Positions 1 through 7,240 are shown, counted from the first letter of the stretch. The stretch: DNA of 64,000 nucleotides from Allobosea caraganae (GCF_003351345.1 NZ_QQTO01000037.1:555609-619608); one strand, 5' to 3'. A program made the numbers and translations. The notes: generated by a model not told the origin, from the letters alone.

Positions 1-280
1 GCCGCCGCGCCGTCCCGTCATGGGCGATGGCGTCGAAGACCCAGTGGACGACGACGTTGTCGCCATCGACGAGCACGGCGCGCGGGGCATGCGTATGCAT
101 GCGCTGGACGCGGGCGAGCGCCTTCGCCTCATGCTCCATCAGAGCCTCGCGGCCACGCCGCGGCTCCTTGTCGGGCTCCTGCATGGTGGCGTCGTCATGG
201 TAGAAATCGGCGATGGCCTTGACGTGGTCGCCGCTCACGACGGCTGCGACAAAGGCCTCGACACGCGCACGGTCCGGCAT
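1..280 (-). CDS. NTF2/SnoaL-like protein (partial)
   Basis: The reverse strand reads in frame from ATG at 280 to the window edge, so the C-terminus is missing. The visible 93 residues begin MPDRARVEAFVAAVVSGD and include FYHDDATMQEP and VVVHWVFDAI, the alternating helix and strand pattern of the NTF2/SnoaL fold. Such proteins are small cone-shaped alpha+beta barrels used as hydrolases, isomerases or binding domains. Substrate cannot be inferred. A weak GAGAG Shine-Dalgarno precedes the start. The plus-strand frame over the same bases is a shadow. Confidence 0.7.
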   Translation of the reverse strand, partial: MPDRARVEAFVAAVVSGDHVKAIADFYHDDATMQEPDKEPRRGREALMEHEAKALARVQRMHTHAPRAVLVDGDNVVVHWVFDAIAHDGTARR

Positions 281-408
281 GATCTGCTCTCGCTTCTGCC
301 TTAACCGCCCCTTCAACGCGCATCTCTAGCGCGCCGAGCGGCGCAGGGCCAGCACCGCGGAACCGCCGGGGCCGCGGGGCGTTATCTGTCTGAGTTCGAG
401 ACCACTAG

Positions 409-443
409 CCCGCCATCCTGATCAGGGATGGCGGGTCTTTTTT
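409..443 (+). terminator. Rho-independent terminator
   Basis: A perfect 10-bp stem (CCCGCCATCC 409-418 with GGATGGCGGG 426-435) is followed by a T-rich tract (436-443). This is a textbook intrinsic terminator on the plus strand. No plus-strand gene is visible upstream within the window, so it may end a short RNA or act as an insulator before the MarR operon. The rest of 281-555 shows nothing else. Confidence 0.8.
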
Positions 444-555
444 GTCCGGCAGCCAGACTGGGAACCCACCCGCCGACGGCGAATTCTGCGGCACAAGGCC
501 ATGCAAGCGGCGCGCAGCCTTGATGCTGCGCCGCAGCAGCCATGCATTTCAGGCA

Positions 556-592
556 TTGGCAGACGTAAGCAATAATAATATATGGATGCTTA
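556..592 (+). promoter_or_regulatory. Promoter with overlapping MarR-type operator
   Basis: TTGGCA (556-561) lies 17 bp before TATATG (579-584), a plausible -35/-10 pair in an unusually AT-rich patch. An inverted repeat TAAGCA (566-571) / TGCTTA (587-592) brackets the -10 box. A palindrome over the -10 box is the usual arrangement for MarR autoregulation, so this is the probable operator of the emrRAB-like operon. Binding is inferred. Confidence 0.55.
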
Positions 593-1092
593 TGAACAGC
601 ATGCCTAAGGTCCCGGCGACGCAGCAGCCCTCCCCCACGGTCGGCTTCCTCGTGCACGACGTCGCGCGCCTGCTGCGCAAGCGCTTCGAGCAGAACGCCC
701 GCGGCTTCGGCCTCGGCCTGACCCGCTCGCAGTGGCAGGTGCTGGCCTATCTCGACAAGAACGAGGGCATCCAGCAGGGCGGCCTTGCCGAGCTGCTCGA
801 GGTCGAGCCGATCACGCTCGGCCGCATTCTCGACAAGCTCCAGGCCTGCGGCCTGATCGAGCGCCGGCACGACGCCAAGGACCGGCGCGTCTGGCGGCTC
901 TACCTCACCGGCAAGGCCGGGCCGACGCTCGTCACCATGCGCGAGCTCGGCGAGATCACCCGCGCCGAGGCCTTCGGCGAGATTTCCGAAGCCGAGCGCG
1001 AGGTGCTCCTCAAACTGCTCGGCACGATGCGCGCGAACCTCTCTACGGCCTGCGCGACGCCGCCGGCCGAAAGGCAGAAGACCCATGGATGA
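592..1092 (+). CDS. MarR family transcriptional regulator
   Basis: This is a winged-helix repressor of about 166 residues. The wHTH core runs from LTRSQWQVLAYL through GLAELLEVEPITLGRILDKL to the wing IERRHDAKDRRVWRLYLT, all typical MarR elements. It is followed within 8 bp of overlap by a membrane-fusion protein and an MFS pump, the emrR-emrA-emrB arrangement, so it probably represses that pump and responds to its substrates. ATGs at 586, 592 and 601 are possible starts. The putative -10 box and operator half-site reach 592, so 592 or 601 fits best, perhaps as a near-leaderless mRNA. A longer upstream reading frame crosses the promoter and is unlikely. Confidence 0.85.
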   Translation: MNSMPKVPATQQPSPTVGFLVHDVARLLRKRFEQNARGFGLGLTRSQWQVLAYLDKNEGIQQGGLAELLEVEPITLGRILDKLQACGLIERRHDAKDRRVWRLYLTGKAGPTLVTMRELGEITRAEAFGEISEAEREVLLKLLGTMRANLSTACATPPAERQKTHG

Positions 1093-2329
1093 CGCAGCCA
1101 GAAGACCCGAAGCCACAGGCGACGAGCCGCCCGTCCCCGCCAGCAACGTAACCGAGATCCGCCGGGCCGAGCCGAAGGCGCCGCCCGCGCAGCCCGCTCC
1201 CGTCGCCAAGGCGCCCGAGACCGCCGCCTCCGCACCGGCCGTCGCTGCCGACACCGCGCCCGCGGCCAAGCCGCGAAACCTCAAGCGCAAGCTCCTCTTC
1301 GCCGCGCTGCCCGTCGCGCTGATCGCCGGCGGCTACTGGTACGTCGTCGGCGGGCAGGTGATGTCGACCGACAACGCCTATGTGCAGGCCGACATCGTCG
1401 GCGTCTCCACGGATGTCGCCGGCATCGTCAGCGCGGTCGACGTGCGCGACAACCAGCAGGTCAAGGCCGGCGACGTGCTGTTCAAGCTCGATGACGCGCA
1501 GTTCCGCTACGCGCTCGACCGCGCCGACGCGCAGATCGGCAACGTCCGCAACGACCTTGAATCGCAGAAGGCGACCTACAAGGCGATGCAGAGCCAGATC
1601 GCCCAGGCCAGGAGCGATATCGATTTCTACCAGACCGCCTTCAAGCGCCAGCAGGACCTCGCCACCAAGTCGATCGCCTCCCAGGCGACCTATGACTCGG
1701 CCAAGCACGATCTCGACGGCGCCGCGCAGAAGCTGGCGCAGCTCCAGAGCCAGCTGATCAGCCTCGCCGCCAACCTGAACGGCAATCCCGACGCGCCGAT
1801 CGAGGACCACCCGCGCTACAAGGACGCCGTCGCCGCCCGCGCCGAGGCCGCCCGCCAGCTCGACCACACCGTGGTCAAGGCATCGATGGACGGCATCGTC
1901 ACCAACGTGCCCTCGCTGCAGAAGGGCCAGTACCTTGCCGACGCCACCGTCGCCTTCAGCCTGGTCTCCTCCGACCATGTCTGGATCCAGGCCAACCCGA
2001 AGGAGACCGAGCTGACCTGGGTCCGCCCCGGCCAGAAGGCGACCGTCTACGTCGACACCTATCCCGGCGCCGAATGGACCGGGACGATCGACAGCATCAG
2101 CCCGGCCTCGGCCGCGAGCTTCTCGCTGCTGCCGGCCCAGAACACCAGCGGCAACTGGGTCAAGGTCGTCCAGCGCATCGCCATGCGCGTCAAGATCGAG
2201 ACCCCGCAGGGCAAGCCGCAGCTGCGCGCCGGCATGAGCGTCGTGCTCGACGTCGACACCGGCCGCGCCCGCGGCCTGCCGACCTTCATCACCGACCTCT
2301 TCGGCAAGACCGAGACCCATCATGTCTGA
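1085..2329 (+). CDS. emrA: HlyD/EmrA-family membrane fusion protein
   Basis: Periplasmic adaptor of a tripartite or MFS-linked efflux pump, 414 residues. It has a long Pro/Ala-rich cytoplasmic N-terminus (about 1-65), one transmembrane helix (LLFAALPVALIAGGYWYVVG, about 75-94), the EmrA-type motif STDNAYVQAD, a lipoyl half-motif (GDVLFKLDD), a coiled coil rich in Gln/Ala (about 140-220), the second lipoyl half (VVKASMDGIVTNV) and a beta-barrel domain. The start overlaps the MarR gene by 8 bp and the stop overlaps the MFS gene by 8 bp, so the three are translationally coupled. The symbol is by family; the drug specificity is unknown. Confidence 0.88.
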   Translation: MDDAARRPEATGDEPPVPASNVTEIRRAEPKAPPAQPAPVAKAPETAASAPAVAADTAPAAKPRNLKRKLLFAALPVALIAGGYWYVVGGQVMSTDNAYVQADIVGVSTDVAGIVSAVDVRDNQQVKAGDVLFKLDDAQFRYALDRADAQIGNVRNDLESQKATYKAMQSQIAQARSDIDFYQTAFKRQQDLATKSIASQATYDSAKHDLDGAAQKLAQLQSQLISLAANLNGNPDAPIEDHPRYKDAVAARAEAARQLDHTVVKASMDGIVTNVPSLQKGQYLADATVAFSLVSSDHVWIQANPKETELTWVRPGQKATVYVDTYPGAEWTGTIDSISPASAASFSLLPAQNTSGNWVKVVQRIAMRVKIETPQGKPQLRAGMSVVLDVDTGRARGLPTFITDLFGKTETHHV

Positions 2330-3875
2330 CGGTGCAGCCGCGGCTGCGACCCCGGTGGTCGCCAATCGCGGCGCCATCACCGCCTGCGTCATCCTCGCGG
2401 TCATCATGCAGGCGCTCGACACCACGATCGCCAACGTCGCCCTGCCCTATATCCAGGGCAGCGTCGCGGCCAGCGCCGACCAGATCAACTGGGTGCTGAC
2501 CTCCTATATCGTCGCGGCCGCGATCATGACGCCGCCCTCGGGCTTCCTCGCCGCCCGCTTCGGCAGGAAGCGCGTGCTCTCGGTGGCGATCATCGGCTTC
2601 GTCGTCGCTTCGATGCTCTGCGGCGCGGCGCAGTCGCTCAACCAGATCGTCGCCTTCCGCCTGCTCCAGGGCTTCTTCGGCGCAGCGCTCGTGCCGCTCT
2701 CGCAGAGCATCCTGCTCGACATCTACACCCCGGAGGAGCGCGGCTCGGCCATGGCGCTGTTCGGCGTCTCCGTGATGGTCGGCCCGGTGCTCGGCCCGGT
2801 CATCGGCGGCTGGTTGACCGACAACATCTCCTGGCGCTGGGTCTTCTACATCAACCTGCCGCTCGGCGCGATCGCGCTCGCGGGCGTCACCATCTTCGTC
2901 ACCGAGACCAAGGCGAGCGCGCTCGCCAAGCTCGACTGGATCGGCTTCGGCGCGCTCAGCCTGGCGATCGCCTCGCTCCAGCTCTTCCTCGACCGCGGCG
3001 CCCAGCTCGACTGGTTCTCGTCGCTCGAGATCATCATCGAGGCGACGGTCTGCGCCGCCGCGCTCTACATCCTCGTGGTCCACACCTTCACGGCGCAGAA
3101 CTCCTTCATCAAGCCGCGGCTGTTCCTCGACCGCAACTTCAGCGTCGGCATGATCTTCATCTTCATCGTCGGCATCACCTACCTCGCCTCGATGGCGCTG
3201 ATGACGCCCTATCTGCAGACGCTGATGGGCTATCCGGTCGTCACCGCCGGCATCGTCATGGGCCCGCGCGGCATGGGCACGATGGCCTGCATGTTCCTGG
3301 TCGGCCGGCTGATCGGCAAGGTCGACATCCGCATCCTGCTCGGCGCCGGCCTCGCCGTCAGCGCCTGGGCGATGTACGACATGGCCGGCTGGACGCCCGA
3401 CGTCTCCGAGAACACGATCATGCTCACCGGCTTCATCCAGGGCGCCGGCCTCGGCCTGCTCTTCGTGCCGCTGACCACCGTGACCTTCGCGACGCTCTCG
3501 CCGCAGGATCGCGGCGACGGCACCGGCCTCTACAACCTCTCGCGCAACATCGGCTCCAGCGTCGGCATCTCGATCGTGGCCTACCTGCTCACTCGCAACA
3601 CCCAGGTGAACCACGCCGAGATCGCCAACTACGTCACGCCCTTCAACCGCATGTTCGAGATGCCCGCGATCAAGAATGCCTGGGACCCGCTGACGCTGGC
3701 CGGCCGCGCCGCGCTCGACGACGTCGTCACCCGCCAGGCGACGATCATCGCCTATATCGACGACTTCAAGCTGCTGATGATCCTGTGCCTGGCGGCCATG
3801 CCGTTCCTCGCCCTGCTGGTCACCCCCAAGCAGGAAAAGGCGCCGGCGGACGACCACGCGATGGTGATGGAGTAG
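2322..3875 (+). CDS. emrB: DHA2-family MFS drug exporter (EmrB-like)
   Basis: Proton-driven multidrug exporter of the 14-TM DHA2 group, 517 residues, the usual length. The start of TM1 contains LDTTIANVALPYIQG, the motif D1 region of EmrB proteins. The loop GFLAARFGRKRVL is the MFS motif A, and GPVLGPVIGGWL is motif C of drug/H+ antiporters. It is the last gene of the emrRAB-like operon and should work with the adaptor upstream to move hydrophobic toxicants across the envelope. Substrates are not predictable. Confidence 0.9.
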   Translation: MSDGAAAAATPVVANRGAITACVILAVIMQALDTTIANVALPYIQGSVAASADQINWVLTSYIVAAAIMTPPSGFLAARFGRKRVLSVAIIGFVVASMLCGAAQSLNQIVAFRLLQGFFGAALVPLSQSILLDIYTPEERGSAMALFGVSVMVGPVLGPVIGGWLTDNISWRWVFYINLPLGAIALAGVTIFVTETKASALAKLDWIGFGALSLAIASLQLFLDRGAQLDWFSSLEIIIEATVCAAALYILVVHTFTAQNSFIKPRLFLDRNFSVGMIFIFIVGITYLASMALMTPYLQTLMGYPVVTAGIVMGPRGMGTMACMFLVGRLIGKVDIRILLGAGLAVSAWAMYDMAGWTPDVSENTIMLTGFIQGAGLGLLFVPLTTVTFATLSPQDRGDGTGLYNLSRNIGSSVGISIVAYLLTRNTQVNHAEIANYVTPFNRMFEMPAIKNAWDPLTLAGRAALDDVVTRQATIIAYIDDFKLLMILCLAAMPFLALLVTPKQEKAPADDHAMVME

Positions 3876-3920
3876 GCCGGGCGCCGCGCCAGCGCGTGAC
3901 GCCACGGCAATTCGCAGGCA

Positions 3921-4022
3921 CTAGATCGCCGTGCGTCCTACCGGACGCAAAGTGGCGATCTAGACCTTTGTTGTTGCAACGGATTTTCCCGAAAATCGGA
4001 TTCCACTTTTCGGTCCGATGCT
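3921..4022. repeat. Dispersed intergenic palindromic repeat
   Basis: Two adjacent palindromes fill this convergent gap. The first pairs CTAGATCGCC (3921-3930) with GGCGATCTAG (3954-3963) and has an inner GTCC/GGAC stem. The second contains ATTTTC/GAAAAT arms and ends GGTCCGATGCTCTAG. The second belongs to a repeat family (GAGCATnnnnnCGAAAAnTGG) that I know from Hyphomicrobiales intergenic regions; a related copy lies at 38697-38833. It may also serve as a bidirectional terminator between emrB and the mucR-like gene. Confidence 0.6.
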
Positions 4023-4466
4023 CTAGCGCCCGGAAGACGATCTGCGCTGGCCGTATTTGAGCGAGGCACTATTGGCGCCGCCGAGGCCGCTGCGCTTGGC
4101 CGAGATCGACCGCGCTTCGGCGTAGTCCGGCGCGACCATGGGATAATCGTGCGGCAGGCCCCATCTCGCCCGGTACTGGTCGGGGGTGAGCCCGTACTTG
4201 ACGCGCAGGTGCCGCCGCAACGTCTTGAACCTGCGGCCATCTTCGAGGCAGACGATATAGGACGAGTTGACGGACTTGCTGATGGGGACCGCCGGATTGC
4301 GCAGCGGCTCCGACTGCGTCTCGGGGGGCTTGGCCAGGTTGCCGATGGCTGAATGGGTCGTTTCGATCAGCTTGGCCAATTCCGATCGCGGGATGCTGTT
4401 ATGGGTGACATAGGCAGCGACGATCTGCGCCGACAATCCGGCCGCCGCTTCGCTCTCGTCAGTCAT
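4023..4466 (-). CDS. Ros/MucR family transcriptional regulator
   Basis: A 147-residue protein. Start MTDESEAAAG is chosen over an ORF extended by 69 codons because MucR proteins begin just here. The N-terminal helical part (SAQIVAAYVTHNSIP) is the MucR oligomerisation region. The DNA-binding region is C73-LED-76-GRRFKTLRRH86-LRVKYG, then the conserved RARWGLPHDYPMVAPDYAEAR. MucR proteins are AT-rich-DNA-binding, H-NS-like regulators of surface polysaccharide, motility and virulence genes. Here D76 replaces the second Cys, as in many MucR proteins, and K90 and Y91 stand where Ros has its final histidines, so structural zinc is probably not bound. Confidence 0.88.
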   Translation of the reverse strand: MTDESEAAAGLSAQIVAAYVTHNSIPRSELAKLIETTHSAIGNLAKPPETQSEPLRNPAVPISKSVNSSYIVCLEDGRRFKTLRRHLRVKYGLTPDQYRARWGLPHDYPMVAPDYAEARSISAKRSGLGGANSASLKYGQRRSSSGR

Positions 4467-4695
4467 AGGCTCTTCCTCGAGGCTTTCCTCCCGTATCCCC
4501 GCACGCATCAGGAGATGCGATCGCATGCATGTCCAGGGTTCGTCAGGCCTCATCCACAGCGATGGCCCCGCCACAGCCCGGCGCGGCCGCATGCGAGCCC
4601 GGAATCGGAGCTTCCAGCCTGGCCGGGCCGAATTCCAGGGGAGTGCGCGCCCGCACCTGCATTGACGACGCAATCAGCGGGTGGGCCGGAATTTA
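4467..4695. other. Intergenic region left of the element
   Basis: This is the promoter side of the mucR-like gene and the chromosomal flank of the integrated element. It shows no convincing coding sequence; the open frames here lack codon bias and known motifs. A GAGGAAGAGCC stretch just before 4466 (reverse strand) provides the ribosome binding site of the mucR-like gene. Confidence 0.5.
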
Positions 4696-4712
4696 TGGCG
4701 TCCCGGAAGGGA
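4696..4712. repeat. Left attachment repeat (att core) of integrated element
   Basis: The 17-bp sequence TGGCGTCCCGGAAGGGA is identical to 18589-18605, where it is the 3' end, including CCA, of a tRNA-Arg(CCT) sequence. On the reverse strand the CCA end points left, to the chromosome, as expected for the displaced copy after integration into a tRNA 3' end. The two copies bracket 13.9 kb that includes a tyrosine integrase beside the right copy. Confidence 0.8.
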
Positions 4713-4786
4713 GCGGGCTCAACACCCTCAAAAGTCAGTAAAATCGGCCGTTTTTGACCGTCATCACAGAGGCGTGTGTAACACCT

Positions 4787-4837
4787 GCGTGTTGCACGGG
4801 CCAGCAAAATGAGCGGTCACCGTGCAACCCGGTGCAC
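4787..4837. promoter_or_regulatory. Candidate integrase-arm or repressor sites, left end
   Basis: GCGTGTTGCAC at 4787-4797 recurs exactly at 18501-18511 beside the right att repeat. Just downstream, TGCA-N6-TGCA (4823-4836, inside a GTGCA/TGCAC palindrome) matches sites at 7227-7240 and 14298-14311. Repeats placed inside both ends of an integrated element are typical of arm-type integrase or excisionase sites. The role is inferred. Confidence 0.4.
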
Positions 4838-4957
4838 ACATCCCAAGCCGCGCCCGCGCCCCTGCAAGGTGCACGCATGATCGCCTGCGCGAGAAGAGCC
4901 GCCCGACCACTCGAGCCGCTCCCGCCCCCCGGAAATGGCTCTCCGGTGATGGAGGGC

Positions 4958-5357
4958 GGAAGGAAATCCTGCCGTCAGAGGGAAGGAAACCCTACCCGCA
5001 GGGGGAAGGAAATCCTGCCCCCCTCTTAGAGGAACACCTAGAGGAACAGGTTAGCGCATCATTCCGGCTGGCTCACGCCGCCGGTCTGACCCCGATTTTG
5101 GAAATCAACTCGATCCCGGAAGCCAAACCGATTTCCGTCCCGGTTCCCCAAGTTTGCGTTCGGAAACCCGAACCTCAGACGTTCACTCTCCCGAACCTCA
5201 GACGTTCGGAAATCCGAACCCCCTCTTAGAGGATCACCTAGACGAACAGGTTAGCGGATCACTCCGGCCGGCTGACGCCGCCGGTCTGAACCAGATTTCG
5301 GAAAATCATCCGATCCCAGAAGCCAAATCGTTCGCCATACCTGCTCTAGTTCGGCAC
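4958..5357. repeat. Two 200-bp tandem units with 23-bp iteron arrays
   Basis: Unit A (4958-5157) and unit B (5158-5357) align without a gap at an exact 200-bp offset over most of their length. Each begins with three 23-bp repeats (starts 4958, 4981, 5004 and 5158, 5181, 5204). The A consensus begins GGAAGGAAATCCTGCC; the B consensus begins GTTCGGAAATCCGAACC, a 7+2+7 palindrome. Then come two 12-bp repeats (TAGAGGAACA at 5027 and 5039; diverged copies at 5227 and 5239) and about 107 bp of shared spacer. Neither 23 nor 200 is a multiple of three, so this is not coding. Phased iterons upstream of a ribbon-helix-helix gene suggest a replication origin, partition site or multi-operator control region. 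Confidence 0.8.
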
Positions 5358-5421
5358 CCGCTGGGTCGACCCGCAAGTCTGGGCTCGGAAATGTCGCGCC
5401 CACTTGCAGAACCACTATACA

Positions 5422-5453
5422 CAAAGACAGTGTAGATAAGTATACTGTCTTTG
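5422..5453. promoter_or_regulatory. Perfect 10-bp inverted repeat upstream of RHH gene
   Basis: CAAAGACAGT (5422-5431) and ACTGTCTTTG (5444-5453) are perfect inverted arms around a 12-nt AT-rich centre. It sits about 80 bp before the ribbon-helix-helix start and overlaps the only AT-rich promoter-like stretch there. An autoregulatory operator is likely, since small RHH proteins bind such palindromes. No T tract follows, so it is not a typical terminator. Confidence 0.55.
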
Positions 5454-5531
5454 GATATTTACATACCCACTAGACAATACGGTAACCCAATGAGATGATT
5501 GCCCACCAAATCACTCTCAAGGGAGCGTTCG

Positions 5532-5708
5532 ATGTCCGGAGCCGAGCAGGTTTCCATCCGTTTGCCCACCGACGTGCTCGCTCGCGTCGACCGGGCCGTC
5601 TATGACCGGCGCCGCGCCAAAGCGGCCGGCCGAGCCTCGCGGTCCAGCGTTATCGCCACGTTGGTGGCTGATGCGTTGCAGCCCGCCACGAAGGAGGATC
5701 GGTCGTGA
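5532..5708 (+). CDS. Ribbon-helix-helix (CopG/Arc-like) DNA-binding protein
   Basis: A 58-residue protein starting MSGAEQVSIRLPTDVLARVDR, with GGGAG placed 8 nt upstream. The strand EQVSIRLP followed by helices VLARVDRAVYD and RSSVIATLVADAL is the RHH pattern of CopG, ParG and antitoxin-type regulators, which bind DNA as dimers through the strand. It is the first gene after the iteron array and overlaps the next gene by 4 nt. It may be the element's copy-control, partition or repressor protein acting on the 23-bp repeats or the palindrome at 5422-5453; that link is inferred. Confidence 0.7.
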   Translation: MSGAEQVSIRLPTDVLARVDRAVYDRRRAKAAGRASRSSVIATLVADALQPATKEDRS

Positions 5709-6199
5709 TCCACCTTGGCCCGAACCTCACCCGCCGCGACACGGATGAGACGCGCGCCTCGCGTCGCCGCGCCGCTGCCGTAGCCACCACCTTCGGCGAT
5801 CGGAACCAGAAAGGTCCGGCGCTGGATTTCAATGCCAAGGCTTCCCCGGCCGCCCCCTCGTCGGGGATGGGCGTCAGCTTCGCTGATGCGTATGCGCCGT
5901 CGTGGAAGGCTGAGATGGCGGAGCGGGACGAGCGCGCCGCCCGTCTCGACAAGCTCCCGCCCGCCGTGCAGCGCCTCGCCACCGAACAGGGCATGACCGA
6001 GCTGCCGATGCTGGAGGTGATCGCGATCATCTCCCGCGCGTGCAAGACGATGGGCGGCAACCCGGCGCAGTGCTGGGCTTCGGACATCGGCCGCGCCATC
6101 GGCGTCTCGACGCAGAAGACCGAGGAAATTCTTCGCGAGGCCGCCCAGCGCGGCTTCATCGAGCCCCGCGCGAACAGCTACTGGCGCAGCAAGCTCTGA
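5705..6199 (+). CDS. Hypothetical protein with C-terminal winged-helix-like region
   Basis: 164 residues, GTG start overlapping the RHH stop (GTGA), so coupled to it. The N-terminal half is basic and of low complexity (ASRRRAAAVATTFGDRNQ). The last 60 residues (AQCWASDIGRAIGVSTQK, EEILREAAQRGFIEPRAN) read as a helix-turn-helix with a wing, similar in shape to MarR or replication-initiator domains. No family is recognised. By position it could be a partner of the RHH protein in control or replication of the element. Confidence 0.6.
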   Translation: MIHLGPNLTRRDTDETRASRRRAAAVATTFGDRNQKGPALDFNAKASPAAPSSGMGVSFADAYAPSWKAEMAERDERAARLDKLPPAVQRLATEQGMTELPMLEVIAIISRACKTMGGNPAQCWASDIGRAIGVSTQKTEEILREAAQRGFIEPRANSYWRSKL

Positions 6200-6265
6200 C
6201 CAGATCGGCGCGCGGCCTCATCCTCCCCGCGCCGTCAGTCCGGAGGTAACGGCCCGGACGCCAGA

Positions 6266-6291
6266 GGGGTCGGGATTGGTCTCCCGGCCCC
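6266..6291. terminator. GC-rich hairpin between element genes
   Basis: GGGGTCGGG (6266-6274) pairs with CCCGGCCCC (6283-6291) through one G-T wobble, with an 8-nt loop. It lies 67-92 bp after the 164-residue gene and 30 bp before the next. There is no T run, so it may be a weak or factor-assisted terminator or an mRNA-stability element. Confidence 0.4.
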
Positions 6292-6321
6292 TCATTCGTC
6301 TCTCATCGACAGGATCGCGCT

Positions 6322-6579
6322 ATGCCCGTCACCAATGCCTTGCTGATCGTCCTCGGCGCCTTCGTCTGGATCGAAGGGGGCCGCGCACACTGGCGCCTCA
6401 TCGTGCAGGCCGACGCCGCCGTTCATCCCGAGTTGGCCGCAACCTGTGAGTTCCGCCGCGACCTCGCTGCCGGCCACCTCGGCGCCCATCTCACCCGATG
6501 GTGCTTCATCCTGTTCTGGCCGTTCTGGCTCGCCCTCGGCTGGCTTAATGCCGCGCGCGAACACCTGCGCGGACGGTAG
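6322..6579 (+). CDS. Small hypothetical membrane protein
   Basis: 85 residues with two hydrophobic segments: NALLIVLGAFVWIEG near the N-terminus and CFILFWPFWLALGWL near the C-terminus, separated by a charged loop. AGGA lies 9 nt upstream of ATG. It sits 9 bp ahead of the phage tail assembly gene and is probably co-transcribed. Two-TM proteins in this position of phage genomes can be holins, but nothing here proves lysis activity. Confidence 0.55.
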   Translation: MPVTNALLIVLGAFVWIEGGRAHWRLIVQADAAVHPELAATCEFRRDLAAGHLGAHLTRWCFILFWPFWLALGWLNAAREHLRGR

Positions 6580-6588
6580 GAGAATGTC

Positions 6589-7212
6589 ATGCTGAAACGT
6601 GTCCACCTCTACGGCGAGATGGCCGAGCGCTTCGGCCCCATGTTCATGCTGGACGTGGGGAGCCTGAAAGACGTGGCACAGGCCCTCGGCGCCCAGATCA
6701 AGGGCTTCCGCCAGTACATCACCGACAACACGTTCCGTGTCGTCGCGGGCAAGTCGCTCGATGATGGTATCCAGCTCGACAAGGATCAGGTCTCCTTCAA
6801 CACGGGCAAGCGCGACATCCACATCGTGCCCGTGGTCAAGGGCGCCAAGCGCGCCGGCATCGGCAAGATCATCGCCGGCATCCTCATTGCTATCGTCGCG
6901 TGGTGGGCCGCGCCCGCCCTCATTCCGGCCGGCTTCATGGGCGCTGAGGGCGCCCTCACCATCGCCGGCATCAATGCGAGCACCATCGCCATGTTCGGCG
7001 TCGCAATGGCACTCTCCGGCGCCTCACAGCTCCTGACGCCCAAGCCGAAGAAGCAGCCGAACACTTCGCCGGAACGGCAACCCTCCTTCGTGTTCAACGG
7101 CGCCGTCAACACCACCGAGCAGGGCGGCTGCGTCCCGCTGATCTATGGCCGAACCATGGTCGGCTCCACCGTCGTCTCGGCAGGCATGACCACCGACGAT
7201 ATTACCGTTTAG
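6589..7212 (+). CDS. Phage tail assembly protein, lambda gpI-like
   Basis: 207 residues. The N-terminal ubiquitin-like part (MLKRVHLYGEMAERFG to DIHIVPVVKGAKRAG), the central hydrophobic glycine-rich segment (IIAGILIAIVAWWAAPALI) and the C-terminal motif CVPLIYGRTMVGSTVVSAG follow the layout of lambda tail assembly protein I, which acts at the tail tip with gpJ and gpK. No gpJ, gpK or other structural genes are adjacent, so the tail gene stands alone. It is either a relic of a larger prophage or a part kept by a phage satellite to modify helper tails. Confidence 0.8.
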   Translation: MLKRVHLYGEMAERFGPMFMLDVGSLKDVAQALGAQIKGFRQYITDNTFRVVAGKSLDDGIQLDKDQVSFNTGKRDIHIVPVVKGAKRAGIGKIIAGILIAIVAWWAAPALIPAGFMGAEGALTIAGINASTIAMFGVAMALSGASQLLTPKPKKQPNTSPERQPSFVFNGAVNTTEQGGCVPLIYGRTMVGSTVVSAGMTTDDITV

Positions 7213-7226
7213 CAGTTCCGCAACTT

Positions 7227-7240
7227 TGCACCCGGTTGCA
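7227..7240. promoter_or_regulatory. TGCA-N6-TGCA palindromic site (copy 2)
   Basis: TGCACCCGGTTGCA lies within a TTTGCA/TGCAAA inverted repeat (7225-7242) between the tail gene and the next gene. It matches 4823-4836 (reverse complement centre ACCCGG) and 14298-14311 (CCGGGT centre). All three copies seen are intergenic and inside the element, suggesting a site for an element-encoded regulator. Confidence 0.45.

Noticed and set aside
320..420. tRNA-like 3' end (GTTCGAGACC...GCCCGCCA) near 400
   Set aside because: The T stem does not pair and no 5' half exists; the palindrome there is explained by the terminator at 409-443.
4958..5226. CRISPR array
   Set aside because: The 23-bp repeats are contiguous, without unique spacers, only three per unit, and no cas genes are nearby.
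4822..5435. Open reading frames through the iteron region
   Set aside because: The frames run through 23-bp and 200-bp repeats that are not multiples of three, have no ribosome binding site and change frame between units; the region is better explained as non-coding.
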